A stretch of 43,240 nt of DNA from Phoronis australis (GCA_002633005.1 NMRA01000699.1:90797-134036); one strand, 5' to 3'. Shown: positions 21,075-34,085, numbered from the stretch's first letter. The notes: generated by a model from the letters alone, not told the origin. Numbers and translations: made by a program.

Positions 21075-21795
21075 TCACATATGATTGCCGACAACTGCCG
21101 TTGCACCGTTCGCGGTCTCATGCATAAGTGACATCTGCACAGAACTGGTAGGGAACCTACGGAAGTATTTCCTGAAGCAATTAGTTCTCATCTCTCTTAC
21201 GTAGGACTTAAATGTTTCATTGAACGACATGTATAGTATTGGATTTAAAGCGCAGTTCGAGTTGGCGAGTAGCATGCAAATTATTACTGCATTGTCTGAA
21301 ACTCTTACTGTAGACCTGAACAGCGCTAGGACATGCAAAGTAAAGAATGGGAACCAACATACAGCGAAGCACATTACTATCAATATTAGCGTCAAAATGA
21401 TCTTCTTTTTCTTCTTCATTTGTCTGATGAACCGAGCAGAAGTTCTGTCTTCACCCACTGGCTTCTTTGTCCAAACTCGTTGAGCTACTTTGATATACAA
21501 AAAGGCCATTAAACATAGTGGCGCGCAAAACAAAACTACGAAATTACAGAAGGAATAAGCGTATGGAGCCCAGGAAAATGATGTCATGTTGAAATACTCA
21601 GCACAAACTTCAACTCGCCGCAAGGAGGCGTTGTGATCTGGTCCCGTGATAATTACACGTGGCTCCAGTCTATTGATGAGAATCTGTGGGAACATCAGTA
21701 CAAAGGAAGAGGCCCAGAGGATGGCAATGGTCATTGCAGACTTTTCCGAGTTGGTTACAAGTCGTGTCAATAAGGGACGGCAAATCACAAAATAT
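21075..21795 (-). CDS. Class A (rhodopsin-like) peptide GPCR, 3' coding exon (TM4-TM7 and tail)
   Basis: This exon encodes about 239 residues ending at GNHM and a stop. Counting its first full codon (Tyr) as 1: YFVICRPLL follows the DRY arginine; TM4 is about 20-38 (AILWASSFVLMFPQ); the loop-2 Cys is at about 64; TM5 is about 83-105 with APLCLM; TM6 has CWFPF at 146-150; TM7 has NPILY at 184-188; a Cys-containing juxtamembrane helix follows. A KKKKKI stretch precedes TM6. The exon starts just after TTCTCTTTGTTTCAG, and its first base completes the arginine codon of D/ERY, an intron position shared by many peptide receptors. The MIPQ-like TM4 end and APLCLM TM5 suggest the orexin, NPFF or allatotropin-receptor group, but the ligand cannot be told. 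It acts at the plasma membrane, signalling to G proteins. The exon itself is intact. Confidence 0.85.
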
Positions 21796-22040
21796 CTGAA
21801 ACAAAGAGAACATCCGAGATATTTCGATAACAACTAAATTGATCATTCGTATACAGTTTCGAGGTGGACAGTGAAAAGGAAGTTACAGACAGAAGGGCGA
21901 GGGTCATTGCACTCGTTTGCGAGTTGGTTACAAATCGTGTCAATATATGAGGCGGCAAATCATGAAATATCTGAAACCTAGAAAATATGAGAGATGTTTT
22001 AATAGTATGACTAGTTTGCTCATTAGCATACAGTTTCGGT
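21720..22040 (-). repeat. Tandem duplication of the GPCR exon start and intron end, ~175-bp offset
   Basis: The 21720-21865 segment (exon start, acceptor and intron end) is repeated, diverged, at 21896-22040. Shared blocks on the plus strand include GAGTTGGTTACAA, CGTGTCAATA, CGGCAAATCA, AAATATCTGAAAC and ATACAGTTTCG. The second copy preserves the TTTCAG acceptor (around 21971) and TRFVTNS-like residues, but its frame soon degenerates. It is therefore a pseudo-exon stub upstream of the working one. Confidence 0.8.
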
Positions 22041-22339
22041 TTGGAACCTCTGGTTTCGAAACGTCTCCGACAAACCTTACACAAGGCAAGTAATTAGAAA
22101 ATAGTGACTTAACCACTGCGCTCCGTGATTACAGGCTTGGAAGTGAAGTTATCTGAGCAACGAGACTTTGTCGAACTCACGGTCCGTCTGTGACCCAGAT
22201 ATGGCTTTGATGCACGTCCTGTACCCCCCGAGAAAATTAAATGCAAATTGTGGAACAAATCACTCAACCAAGCCTGCTCAACCTGTGGGATTTGAAAGGT
22301 GAAATAAATACAACAAAGGAAAAAGTAGAAAGCAACGCA

Positions 22340-22486
22340 TCGGAGCTCCCATAAGATTACAATAATTGTCCCAGTGTAACTAATAGATGTTATTATGTTC
22401 CCTGAGATTCTACACAGTTTTGATTTCCAAGTTGTATTTGTGCAAGCCATCCTGGGATGAGTGATGTTTAGGGCTGGATTTGGCAT
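22340..22486 (-). pseudogene. Possible TM3-like GPCR fragment
   Basis: A minus frame has two N-glycosylation-type sites (NIT, NTT), then WKSKLCRISGNIITSISYTG and a hydrophobic stretch ending LWELR. The W-x(4)-C-R start and about 24 residues to a terminal arginine resemble class A TM3 running from the conserved Cys to the DRY arginine, although that distance is normally 25. The position, just upstream of the TM4-TM7 exon, fits. No GT donor follows the arginine. It could be a decayed exon of this receptor, or chance. Confidence 0.25.
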
Positions 22487-22722
22487 CCCAAATTTGGCAC
22501 TGCATGTGAAGGATACGGCATTTGCGTGTTTGTCGGGTGTGTTCTGCGTCAGATTGCCAGATGTCTACCCAAGTGACCCAGTTTTTGCTCCGTCTTAACG
22601 TTTTGTTCTCGTAACTGCTTGGATGCGGGATTTTGAAATTGAGCTGGAGGCTCAGAGGTGCTCTTCAGACACCTTAGACTTGTAAAAACCTGGCTGGCTG
22701 ACATCGAGTTTTTGCCACGGTT

Positions 22723-22945
22723 CAGGGGCCCGTTTCAAGGAACTATCAATTTTGACTAACATCTAAGACTTGTCTCAACTTCCAAACTTTGAAAATACTC
22801 AATTAGTCAAACGTCAGGCAAAACCTAATTAAGTAAGTTTTCCGAGTCCAGGGGTTGTCGCATTTGTAAGATTTGAGTGTTTAGTTGAACATGTAGGTCT
22901 GTGGCGTTATTTATACCTGGCTAAGCTTAAAAAACGAGGCCCTTG
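22723..22945. mobile_element. Short MITE-like element, 223 bp
   Basis: The left end CAGGGGCCCGTTTCAAGG is mirrored by the right end, which in reverse complement reads CAAGGGCCTCGTTTTTTAAG. CAGGGGCCCGTTTC is a terminus common among non-autonomous hAT-like MITEs. No exact 8-bp flanking duplication is seen, and the arms have diverged. Confidence 0.45.
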
Positions 22946-25094
22946 TTTAAAGCAGGAGCTGCATAAAGTTTAATTCGTGTAGACGTCTCTCTACGCTGAG
23001 TTTTTATAAAAACGAGCCTGTCTGTAACAAAGTACGATAAATTCATAAAATATTACGTGAAAATCGACTGAAGTTCATACAAAGTAGTGGCCCTGTGGAA
23101 ACATGATGAACAACTCACGGAATTCCGTGTGTGGGCATCAAATTGAATACGCATGTTTGGTCGGAAATTTAACGATCACATCGCCACTACTTGCACACGT
23201 CTTCAATGCACTTTACTTGTTTGGGCTTAGCCACGTAATCGCTGTTCCCTTGATTTTCTTTACTTTGATCACTGCCCGTTTTAATCAGTTGCAACTATTC
23301 ATGTCAAATGTGGTCGCAATACTACTTAAAAATAAACCGAAAGAGGTTTCCCAGATTTCAAACAATGGGAATGACTGAATGATAAGGAGTAAAGAACAAT
23401 GGACGCATGAAGCAGAATTGAGTAGTACTTAACCCAGAGCTGCTTAAAAACACGTACCATCAAAATGTCTCGAACAAATGAATGAAGCGGAAGATTGAGT
23501 CTAATACTGGAATAAAAACTTACTTACAAAAATTATCGACTTTGCGTCTGCGTCTCACGGACTTCAGCTTGGCTTGTGACGTTATCGTTATTCAGGCTAA
23601 TTCAGGGGCGAAGGAAGCGGGGGGCACGGGCCCTCCCCCAAAAAAATTTCAGGCTTCAGGTTTACACCGTAACAACCGACATACGCATGGGAAGTAAACA
23701 ATCGAGAAAAGAAAGGTTGCTCAATGCGGATAAGAGAGAAAATTCAAGAGAACATTTAACAACTCTGTATCAGTGCATGGTTTAATTTTTGAAGAAATTG
23801 GTCAGGACATTGTTGTTGGGGTCTCCGTTTTCGCAACATATGTCGTCTAAACGCACTTGAAAACCTGCACGTAATGATTCAGGCATATATTTCGAAAAAT
23901 CGAAAAAAGTGTACAGTGTATAATGCAAATATTTTTTAGGACTTACTCAATTCTGACTGCTTTGTGCTAGACATCGGAGATAATCCATTGACCACTTTCC
24001 CTAGCTAAGTTTATTAGCCGTTTTTGTGACCCTCTCACTGCCATATGTCGCAATGTAGCTTTATGTAACTTTTTGAACATAGAGCTAAAGACTAAATTTT
24101 GATAACTGACTAAATAATACCTTACCTCAACTTTGAATTTAGTGAAACATTTCTTGCAAAACCTGTCGATTTTGGAAACGATGATCATACGTTACAGACA
24201 AATTAAACGAAATTTCGAACAAGAAATATGCTTTAAATTGTTATAAAAGTCAAGTTGTTTTCTCGATGTATTTTGCAAGCAGTATCAAAATTTAACACCA
24301 AGACCATTGTCTAGTGAGTCAGTTGACATTAGGTTTGAGGATATATAAAAAGCTTGTACAAGTAACCCTCTTCTTTTCTTCCATTATCATTTACTTGACA
24401 ATTGCAGGCCAGTTAAAAGAAATAAATCCCTTTGAAGTTTGATTATGAAAGAAGTGTTATTTGCAAAGACGGGTTACCATTTCTGTTCGTTTAGAGAGTT
24501 TTCATCAAACAAGTGCGATCACAAAAGCTTTGTGGCTTTAGTGAATCATACTAAAAAACTTCAGAACATCCTAGATGCGGTAAAATACCGCATAAGTCAA
24601 GGCCAGTGGCAGAGTATAAGCTCATACTAGCCAGGATATGTAAATATGTGACTGAGCATGAACAATCGCACAGTCAATTCATATGTATTGTTCACCGAGA
24701 ATTTGGTGCCGGTTTACACCCAAGCAGAAACGGTCTGTACCCTAACAACCATGACCTTCAGAAGAAAATCTGAACGGATTATTGACTTCAACATTTCACG
24801 GTGCACATTGGCTCAGTGCTCGCCATACAAATGTACAGTGTATTATATGTTTTATCGTAGTAAATTGTAGTTTGTAGTTGAGGTGAAATGACAATAGTCA
24901 GTCCAGTGAGCTTAGCGAGCACGTCTCTGCCCCGTCGACACCTCACTCAAGTGGTACTCTCCTTCCCCGGTTAGTAACTGCCTAACAACCCCCCTCCAGT
25001 TACCAGATGCCTGGTTCCCCCTTGGACGACAAATGTTAAGCACCCCTCTCTTTCTTACAGTTATAAATTTATTAAGAAATACTCAAAAATATAA
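22946..25094. other. No supported gene
   Basis: A 91-codon hydrophobic plus frame at 23103-23378 is unrecognised and has no exon context. At about 23602 a CAGGGGCGAAGG end with G/C-rich sequence (GGGGGGCACGGGCCC) looks like another isolated transposon terminus. A TATA-like string (GATATATAAAAAG) lies at about 24340 without a convincing downstream exon. Confidence 0.4.
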
Positions 25095-25322
25095 TACTAT
25101 ATAATTCAGGCCGGAAACCGCAGTAAGCAATATGTCCGAGCTTTAGGCAATGAACACCCAGTACAAAACAGGAATATTCATATGTTATCGTTTTATACAA
25201 GAATGAGAGAAAAGAGAAAAGTGTTATTAACTAACAACACATCAATCCAACAGCAGACTAAACAAATAATGCGGCTTATTGAAGCAGCAAAAGATGAGTT
25301 TCTGCACCTGAACCAATACTGA
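25095..25322 (+). CDS. Unrecognised 75-codon reading frame, possible exon
   Basis: A plus frame is open from 25095 to TGA at 25320-25322. Its composition looks coding, with NRSKQYVRALGNEHPVQN, then MLSFYTRMREKRK and QQQTKQIMRLIEAAKDEF. The last part could form an amphipathic helix. It has no early ATG, but ATAATTCAG at 25101-25109 resembles a splice acceptor, so it could be a terminal exon or a mobile-element ORF1 fragment. I do not recognise the family. It sits just beyond the 3' end of a LINE on the opposite strand. Confidence 0.25.
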   Translation, partial: YYIIQAGNRSKQYVRALGNEHPVQNRNIHMLSFYTRMREKRKVLLTNNTSIQQQTKQIMRLIEAAKDEFLHLNQY

Positions 25323-26118
25323 GGACATTGGCTTTCTCTAGCAAACTGCGTTATTCATTAAGTGTAGAGAACACATCAGAGTTAATTTTTCATAATGTTT
25401 ATTACGAAATCTTCGATACAATGAATATACATAACCCAGAAAGCGCCAAGAGGTACTATATCTGTTTTAAAAACTACAAAGAAATCTATATACAATTATT
25501 TTACACAAACACAGAAAAAGAAATCTGTATACAATTATTTTACACAAAGACATAAATTAAAAAAACTGTTGTTAAGATTACATTGACATATGATTACGAC
25601 AGTAAATAAATCATTTCCATACGCATTTATACAATCTATCAACTCACATAAAGAGATTTAATACTATAAAGAAATTTTGATACTATTTCGAATATAACCT
25701 TATTTTCATTTGGGTTTAGTTCTTGCCTTCTATATAGAAAAAAATAATTTTGTTGTACACTTGCGGAATTTCAGAATATTTTTATGAATATTGGGCTACT
25801 GTTCAAGTGTCTGAAAAAGCTGTACCCTCTGCTCCTTGCATACCTCACAAGCAAAGAAAACATGAGCATTTGTCTGTGCGTCTCCACAGCAACACAGTGG
25901 CGCAATATTATTAACGTTATGTCTAAATTTCTCGTTGTTTAGGAAAAGACCGCATCATGAGTAGTAGTATGCATCTTAAAGCTATTTTTAGAGTGACGAT
26001 TGAAGTGCTTTCTTTTATTTTGGATGGTCAGGAATTCCAGTTGTCAATACAAGTTAATATGGTAGATTTCCTGAAGGCTTGGCTGAGGGAAGATGGAATA
26101 GTGTGCATATTACTTTGC

Positions 26119-27470
26119 CTACTCTCCTGTTAGGTCTTTTGTAGGAGTCAAAGAGGATTTTGAATAATTGTTTATGTTGGTTAAGACTTTGAATGTGTAC
26201 ATGGACAAGTGGAAATGACGACGGGTTGCTAGTTTGCTCCAGTTGAGACTGTTTAGAACCTTGGTTGTGTTGGACCCTTTGTATGCTCCTGTTATGGCTA
26301 AAGCTGCTTGGTATTGTAGTCTTTCTAATTGAAGAAGTATGCCAGCGTTTGCGGATTGGCAGATTATGTCACAGTAATCTAGATGTGGAAGAACAAAAAA
26401 CTTGAACAGAGTTTCAAGATGCATGAAGTTGAGATGACAAGAGACGATTCTAATTGGATTGATTAATTTTGGTACTTTGTGAACTAGTTCGCGACAGTGA
26501 GGGGTAAATGTGAATAACTTCCCCATTGAGTGATAATTCCAGCATTGCGTTTGTTTGGAATTGAGTATTATTAGACTTAAAAGCTATAAGATCAACACTT
26601 TTTTCAGGTTTAAAATTCATCTTCCATTTGCAAGACCAGTCATAGAGTTTGTTTAGGTCAATTTGCAATTGTAAGGAGTCGTGGGGATTCTCTTTTGAGA
26701 ATGGGTAGAAAATTGCAATGTCATCAGCATATAAGAATGTTTTTAGAGTTTATTGTGTCTGGAAGATCATTGATGTAAGATAAAAAGAGTAAGGGTCCTG
26801 GTACGCTACAGTGTGGTACTCCAGCAATTACGAAACCTGGCGTTGATGAGCGTGATAAGACACCATCTTTTAGGACTTTGTAAGTTCGACATTCCAGATA
26901 TGACTATAAAAGTGAGAAGAGAGTTCCGGAAAAACCGTAAGATTGTAATTTATGTACATGTAGAAGCAGATGATGGGGAACGACATCAAAAGCTGACGCG
27001 ATGTCTAAGAATACGGATCTCACGTTGTATCCTTGCTGAAACTGGAGGTGGATTTCGTGTACAATTTGGGACACAGTGCTGTTACCAGGCATAAATCCGA
27101 ATTGGCGACGATATATGAGGTTTTGTGAAGAGAGATGGTCAAACATGTGTTGAGAAATTATTTTTTCTATAATTTTGGATACGGTGTTAAGTAGAGTTAT
27201 GGGGCGATAGTTGTCAACGTCTGTTTTGGAGTTCTTTATGTGTATTGGTATCATAACACCAAGTTTCCAGTTCAAAGGAAATTTTCCAGATTGTGGTATT
27301 TTGTTATATAATGTTGTCAAAGGAGATGTAAGCTCCCTTGCTATTATCTTAATCATTTTATTGGTTATGAGATTGGTACCGTCGTTTTTGTTTTCGTCAA
27401 TATTTTCTAATAGTTTTCGGACTTCAGATGGTTGGGCTTGTATGTCAGAGAGCTAGATGTCCTAATGTTC
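26119..27470 (-). pseudogene. LINE reverse transcriptase remnant
   Basis: On the minus strand: LTTLYNKIPQSGKFPLNWKL and VMIPIHIKNSKTDVDNYRP (27310-27200), TVSKIIEKII and FGFMPGNSTVSQ (27190-27080), motif A VRSVFLDIASAFD (about 27020), a degraded motif B and YADD area around 26800-26720, then LNKLYDWSCKWKMNF-PEKS (about 26650-26590). After a frame change, CRELVHKVPKLINPIRIVS, LPHLDYCDIICQSA and ALAITGAYKGSNTTKVLNSL (to about 26250) form the thumb. This part is longer than in the 7593 copy, which lacks the segment after YADD. Confidence 0.8.
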
Positions 27471-28079
27471 TGTTTGGGAATTCGGGAAAGCTTGTTGTTG
27501 GTGCAACGTGACTCTTGGCGGTGAAGTATTCTAAAAATAACTTACTTTGTTCAGCTTTGGATGCCGCCTGTGTGTTGGATTCCTTTGAGTGAATGGTGGG
27601 GTACGAAGATTGCTTTACCTGTCCTCGAATTTTGTTTATTATATCCCAATATTCCTTTCAATTTTTGGAGACATTGCTGATGTTGGAGATAATTTTCATC
27701 TTATAGTCATGTTTCGTCTTTTTAATTAGGTCTTCCACACTCTTGCACTGTTCTTTGTAGCACTTAAAGGTGCACGGGTTATTTGATTTTCTGGACAGTT
27801 TCTTTTATTTATTTCAGTCTTAATGTTATTGTTAAACCACGGTGTTTTCTTGTTTGATATTGTTTTCATGGTTGATGGGATATTATTATTTAGTATGTTG
27901 TAGAGTGACTGTGTGAATGTTGAGACTGTGTCATTTATGTCACTTTTGCTCAGTATTTCAGTCCAGTTAAAAGTGAATATGTCAGTGCGCAGTTTGTCCA
28001 TGTTAATGAGGTTGTAATTCCAGATCTGTTTGATAACGTCTGATTCTTTAGGTAAGCAGTTGAGTGTGAATGTTGTTTC

Positions 28080-28755
28080 TATAGCGTGGTGGTCCGAGTT
28101 ACCAATGGGAGGCCTTAGATTCAATTAATCCGAGGTTGTTAGTAATACATAAATCAAAGCAAGAATGTGAATAATCTGTTAAACTAGTCGGTTCGTTTAT
28201 TAGTTGTACACGGTCATTTGAGAGGAGAATATCGAATAATTCGCGACCATCTTGGTTGTCATTGTCTTCTGAGTACCAAGTATTTTTTCTTGCGTTGAAA
28301 TCCCCGTTGATAACAATTGTTTTATTAGTTCGTGAGAGTTCTTGCAGTTGTTCTGCAAAGGTCTTGAAATGTGTTTTTCTGCCATGGGACGTCTGTGAGG
28401 GTGAGCGATAGAAAAAACCATATTATACCTTCTTGTGGTTGACATAAAGTTCAATCCAACAGTTATTCATTGATTGTATAATTTTAGTATCAATTGTTTT
28501 GAATTTTACGGAGTTGTGGACAAACAAGATCAACCCCCTCCCGCCGTTAGTGTAGTAGGCAATGTTGTATTCTGGAATAATAATTGCACTGAGGTTGTCT
28601 TTCGGACAGTGTTCCGGATTCACATATGGCTATGACCATGTAATTGTTGTCTGTAATAATTTGCTTGAGAAGTTCAAATCTTGAAAGATTGTTAGAGTTA
28701 CTTTCGGTGATCTGGAAGAGCCCCTGCCGTTGTTGAAAATTAATTGGACCATCTA
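28080..28755 (-). pseudogene. LINE APE-type endonuclease remnant
   Basis: The minus strand shows LFQITESNSNNLSRFELLK, then an ICES-like turn, NPEHCPKDNLSAIIIPEYNI, GGRGLILFVHNSVKF and ELYVNHKKV. It continues through a segment equivalent to NGDFNARK (about 28300, ATTGTTATCAACGGGGATTT) to IGNSDHHAIE at about 28100. SDHH is the conserved catalytic end of the domain. The frame changes at about 28440 and 28130. The enzyme would nick the target DNA to prime reverse transcription. Confidence 0.75.
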
Positions 28756-29690
28756 ACAGAAAGTGAATTTAAGTCTGTATTTGCCAACAATTGCTCAACG
28801 GAGAAACGGTTCTAAAGTTGTGTCGAAATGTATCAGGGTTAAGTAAAAGTCCAGAAGGCAATCTATTGAGAGATATCTCGTGAGATCTAGGAATAGTTTT
28901 AAGTTTGGTAAGATGAAAGGGTAGGTTGGCATGATAGATGTGATAGATGTTACTTTTAAAGCTTGTTTTGATCACTGAGGGTGAACGGCTGTCTCTTAAC
29001 TTTGAAGGCAGTGGAATTGTTGATCTGCGTGTTGCAGTGGATATGACTGGGGATTGTGAAAACAAGGGTAATCTTCAGGCCAGGGCATTCTCTTTCATGT
29101 TTGTTTAATATAAGCTTATTAGACGCATTGAAAACTTTTAATGTGTACATGGTTGCTTGTAGTTTCCTTCGTTCAGAAAATATAAGCCAATTCAGGCTAT
29201 TGAGAACTTTGTGCTTATTCTGAACATTGGAATGACTATGTGATTGAAAGTGTACACTGATACAGCAAACTACTTATCTGGATTAGAACACCAGCGCTGG
29301 AGAATTGATAGATAATGTCTCCATAGTCAAAGCGGAGTGGGACAAATGCATTAAACGAAATGTCTACATGTAGGCCGGGTGCATTGAGCTTAGTTGTATT
29401 GATATAAGTTTGATTGGATTCAACAACTTTTGAATCTTAGCAACTAGATCACAACAGTGAGCATTCAAAGAAAAATTGTTATCAAGAATACCTACGTGTT
29501 TTGGTATATTTTTGTGATATTCTCCCACCACCAATTTGACAATCAAATAGCTGGTCTGCATGCAGAAGTGAGTTAACTTGTAAATGAGTAATGGGATCAT
29601 GTCGAAGGCAGAGGCTAAGTCGAGGAAAACATACCTGACATTATTTTTTTCATACTGTATATGTATGTCAATGAGTTGGGAAATTGTATC
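28756..29690 (-). mobile_element. Second LINE copy, internally deleted, abutting the previous one
   Basis: The minus strand starts abruptly at a C-run (29690) with DTISQLIDIHIQYEKNNVRY and motif A FLDLASAFDMIP. It soon jumps to HVGILDNNFSLNAHCCDLV and INPIK-like thumb sequence, then FKVFNAS-like residues. It ends with RSHEISLNRLPSGLLLNPD and a CWQIQT segment, homologous to the Cys-rich tail of the 7593 copy. It belongs to a related but distinct family and lacks motif B and YADD. It stops at about 28755, where the other copy's endonuclease region begins. Confidence 0.7.
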
Positions 29691-29723
29691 CCCCCCCCTT
29701 GCCAGGCGCCTGGCGCCGGTCAT

Positions 29724-30449
29724 CTGACCTCCGTTGCTACGACACAGAGTTAGCCACTGGGTATGTTTGCTATGAAGTCCAGATCGTTATGTTGAACTGT
29801 TTTTACCTTATAACTGTCTAGAACTGAGTCAATAATAAACTTGTTTTCGCTTGACCGTGAATATGTGCATTTTCATTTTGTAAATGATCTCAAAGTGATA
29901 TTCAACGCTCGGGTGGCTGGCGACCGTTGTGGAGAATTATAATACTTACTGTACATGTAGCGACCTGCGGGGACATTGCCATGTGTATGCAATATTACGA
30001 TGACTTTTGACTGAATTGAAGAATTTTTTTGCGCAGAGCAGAGGGTCATAACCCCTTATACGCCTCCCTTCCTATGTCAGTGGCTGTCACAACGAAGATA
30101 GAAAACACGAGTAATCCAAATTCGACTGGCAGTCACGTCCAGTCTCCTTGTAAACAAGCAACCACGCCGTCTATCATTTACAGTGTAGACGAAGCACGCA
30201 TGCCAGTCACAATTTATGTACATTAGTTTCTGTAATAACCAATAATCATCAGTGTGGCTTTGAGAGAATGGTAATTAGTAGTTCCATCTGCTTTTTCTCT
30301 AAAATTCTGCGGGAGAGGCAAGATTTTTTATTTTAGATTATGAAGAGGTTATGAATGACTAAACAAATTATTATATCAGTTTTTGAAAAGATGTAATATG
30401 GATGCTGAAGAGTGACAAATTTGGCCGAAAATGGCAACAGTGAAAACCT
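29724..30449. other. Mostly featureless; one unrecognised frame after an acceptor-like site
   Basis: A plus frame at 30029-30226 (65 codons, Ser/Thr-rich, ending MPVTIYVH) follows TTTTTTTGCGCAG near 30034, which could be a splice acceptor. The frame matches nothing I recognise. The palindrome GGCGCCAGGCGCC lies near 29705 at the LINE boundary. Confidence 0.25.
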
Positions 30450-30830
30450 GCGATGAAGTCGTTTTTGCCACACAAAATCAAACCACACAAATTTGTAAAA
30501 AGAATTTAGAAATCTATGCCATTAAATTATTCAATCACAGTCCTCTAGAACCGTATCACTCATTTGTTATCATCTAGCCACACGTGCTACATGTAATAAC
30601 TTGCATTCAAACATGTCTACTTCTGCGCCCAAGCTTGTTGCAAACGTACTCAGAGGTACATGCCAGAAAAAGAGAAGTAATGGATGAAAATTCTTAAAAA
30701 TCGAAATTTTTCTACATCTCACAAAACCAAACCCTTGTATGATTTTGGGTAAAGATTATGCCTGTTGGTTTTTTATGGGGTGACTCTTAAGAGGCATTGC
30801 TCGTCAGAAAATCGGTTTTGGGGACGCCTG
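30450..30830 (+). repeat. Dispersed repeat, copy A of an inverted pair
   Basis: Matches the reverse complement of about 42890-43240. Shared blocks include TATGCCATTAAATTATTCAA, GCATTCAAACATG, GATGAAAATTCTTAAAAA, TTTTTCTACATCTCA and CTGTTGGTTTTTTATGG. Small indels separate them, with perhaps 75% identity by eye. No terminal repeats are seen. It lies about 540 bases upstream of the THAP frame. Confidence 0.75.
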
Positions 30831-31369
30831 GCACCTCTGAAGTCGCAAACATAATTGATATACCGCACACCTGACACGAGGCTCCGAGCATTCATTTCAG
30901 ATCGCTGGCTTACAGTGAATATATTATCTTTGGAAAAGGAAAAACTATTACCGACTGTTCAAAGCAATTAATGAGGGAGTAAGAACTGCTTTGGGGTCGA
31001 TGAGAAAAGAACTTATGCCGTGGACATCTCATAAGAAAAAATGCATTTAATTTAATGGTTAAAGACGACGCTAATGAGAAACGTCCGTGCGCACCGTGAA
31101 GAAGGAAATTGAAAGTCTGAATACTTGTTAATCATGAGACCACTTAGAGTAGTAAAACATGGAATTCTTAAACAGACACTGCACCCTCTATAACGTCATT
31201 ACTATAGCTGATTTTTCAAATACGAGCTCCACATTTCACTATGCCGCCAGATGGCGACCAGGTCGTTGATGTACGGGCGTTCAGCGCCACCTACAGGCCC
31301 ACGTAATGCGTACGGGAGGTTTCAACAACATCCCGGTATAAACAGTGTTTGAACACCTTTCCTGCTGTA
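30831..31369. other. Spacer with CTCF-like and CG-containing motifs
   Basis: No coding family. CGCCAGATGGCG at 31245-31256 is near-palindromic and resembles a CTCF-type core, and AGCGCCACCTACAGG follows at about 31282. This patch lies just upstream of the THAP reading frame and could be its promoter region, but no TATA or clear initiator is seen. Confidence 0.25.
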
Positions 31370-31570
31370 ATGCCTGTAAATTTCCATTGCTGTGCGGTGG
31401 GATGTACTAATGCCTTGCGTAAAGCGGCAAACTATTTGGAGAATCACTGGATGAAACAGGACACCATCTTCCATACACTTCGCACTCCGAAAAAGAACCC
31501 GCGCCAAACCAAGTAGCTGAGGCTGATAAAGCGGGATAATTTTGATCTCAACCGTTTGTCACATAGCTAA
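31370..31570 (+). pseudogene. THAP zinc-finger domain frame with one nonsense codon
   Basis: From ATG at 31370 the frame reads MPVNFHCCAVGCTNALRK, then DTIFHTLRTPKKNPRQTK, a TAG at 31514-31516, then LRLIKRDNFDLNRLSHS and a stop at 31568. Cys at about residues 8 and 12 form the first metal pair. The F-H-x-L-P-T-P-K-K and L-R-L-I-K-R-D-N-F segments match THAP domains, where tryptophan normally sits at the TAG position. The C-x-x-H-F end is not reached; it may lie in another exon or be lost. It could be an old host THAP gene or a P/Kolobok transposase start. Otherwise the frame is remarkably well preserved. Confidence 0.65.

Positions 31571-34085
<2,515 letters not shown>

Larger units (their letters stand above)
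25395..28755 (-). mobile_element. Long LINE copy with endonuclease and RT regions
   Basis: Reading down the minus strand: endonuclease start (about 28735-28560), its carboxy end with GNSDHHA (about 28105), the linker TFNWTEILSKSDIND (about 27955), RT fingers, motif A, a weaker YADD region near 26730, thumb, Cys tail, and a 3' untranslated region ending AATAAACATTATG near 25395. The 3' end matches the 7593-9606 copy (GGCGCTTTC-GGGTTATGT and GATTTCGTAATAAACATT). The copy has frameshifts and stops throughout. About 3.36 kb is present, and ORF1 is missing. Confidence 0.8.

Noticed and set aside
21220-21837. Plus-strand frames opposite the GPCR exon
   Set aside because: They are antisense shadows of the receptor coding sequence.
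22105-22160. tRNA-SINE-like string AACCACTGCGCTCCG
   Set aside because: Only a short resemblance, with no paired promoter boxes or tail at the expected spacing.
23103-23378. Hydrophobic 91-codon frame resembling membrane segments
   Set aside because: No family match, no exon boundaries and no conserved motif; hydrophobic frames are common in T-rich DNA.
31245-31295. CTCF-like sites CGCCAGATGGCG and AGCGCCACCT
   Set aside because: Short motifs with mismatches to the full consensus; binding cannot be claimed without data, so they are mentioned only as context.
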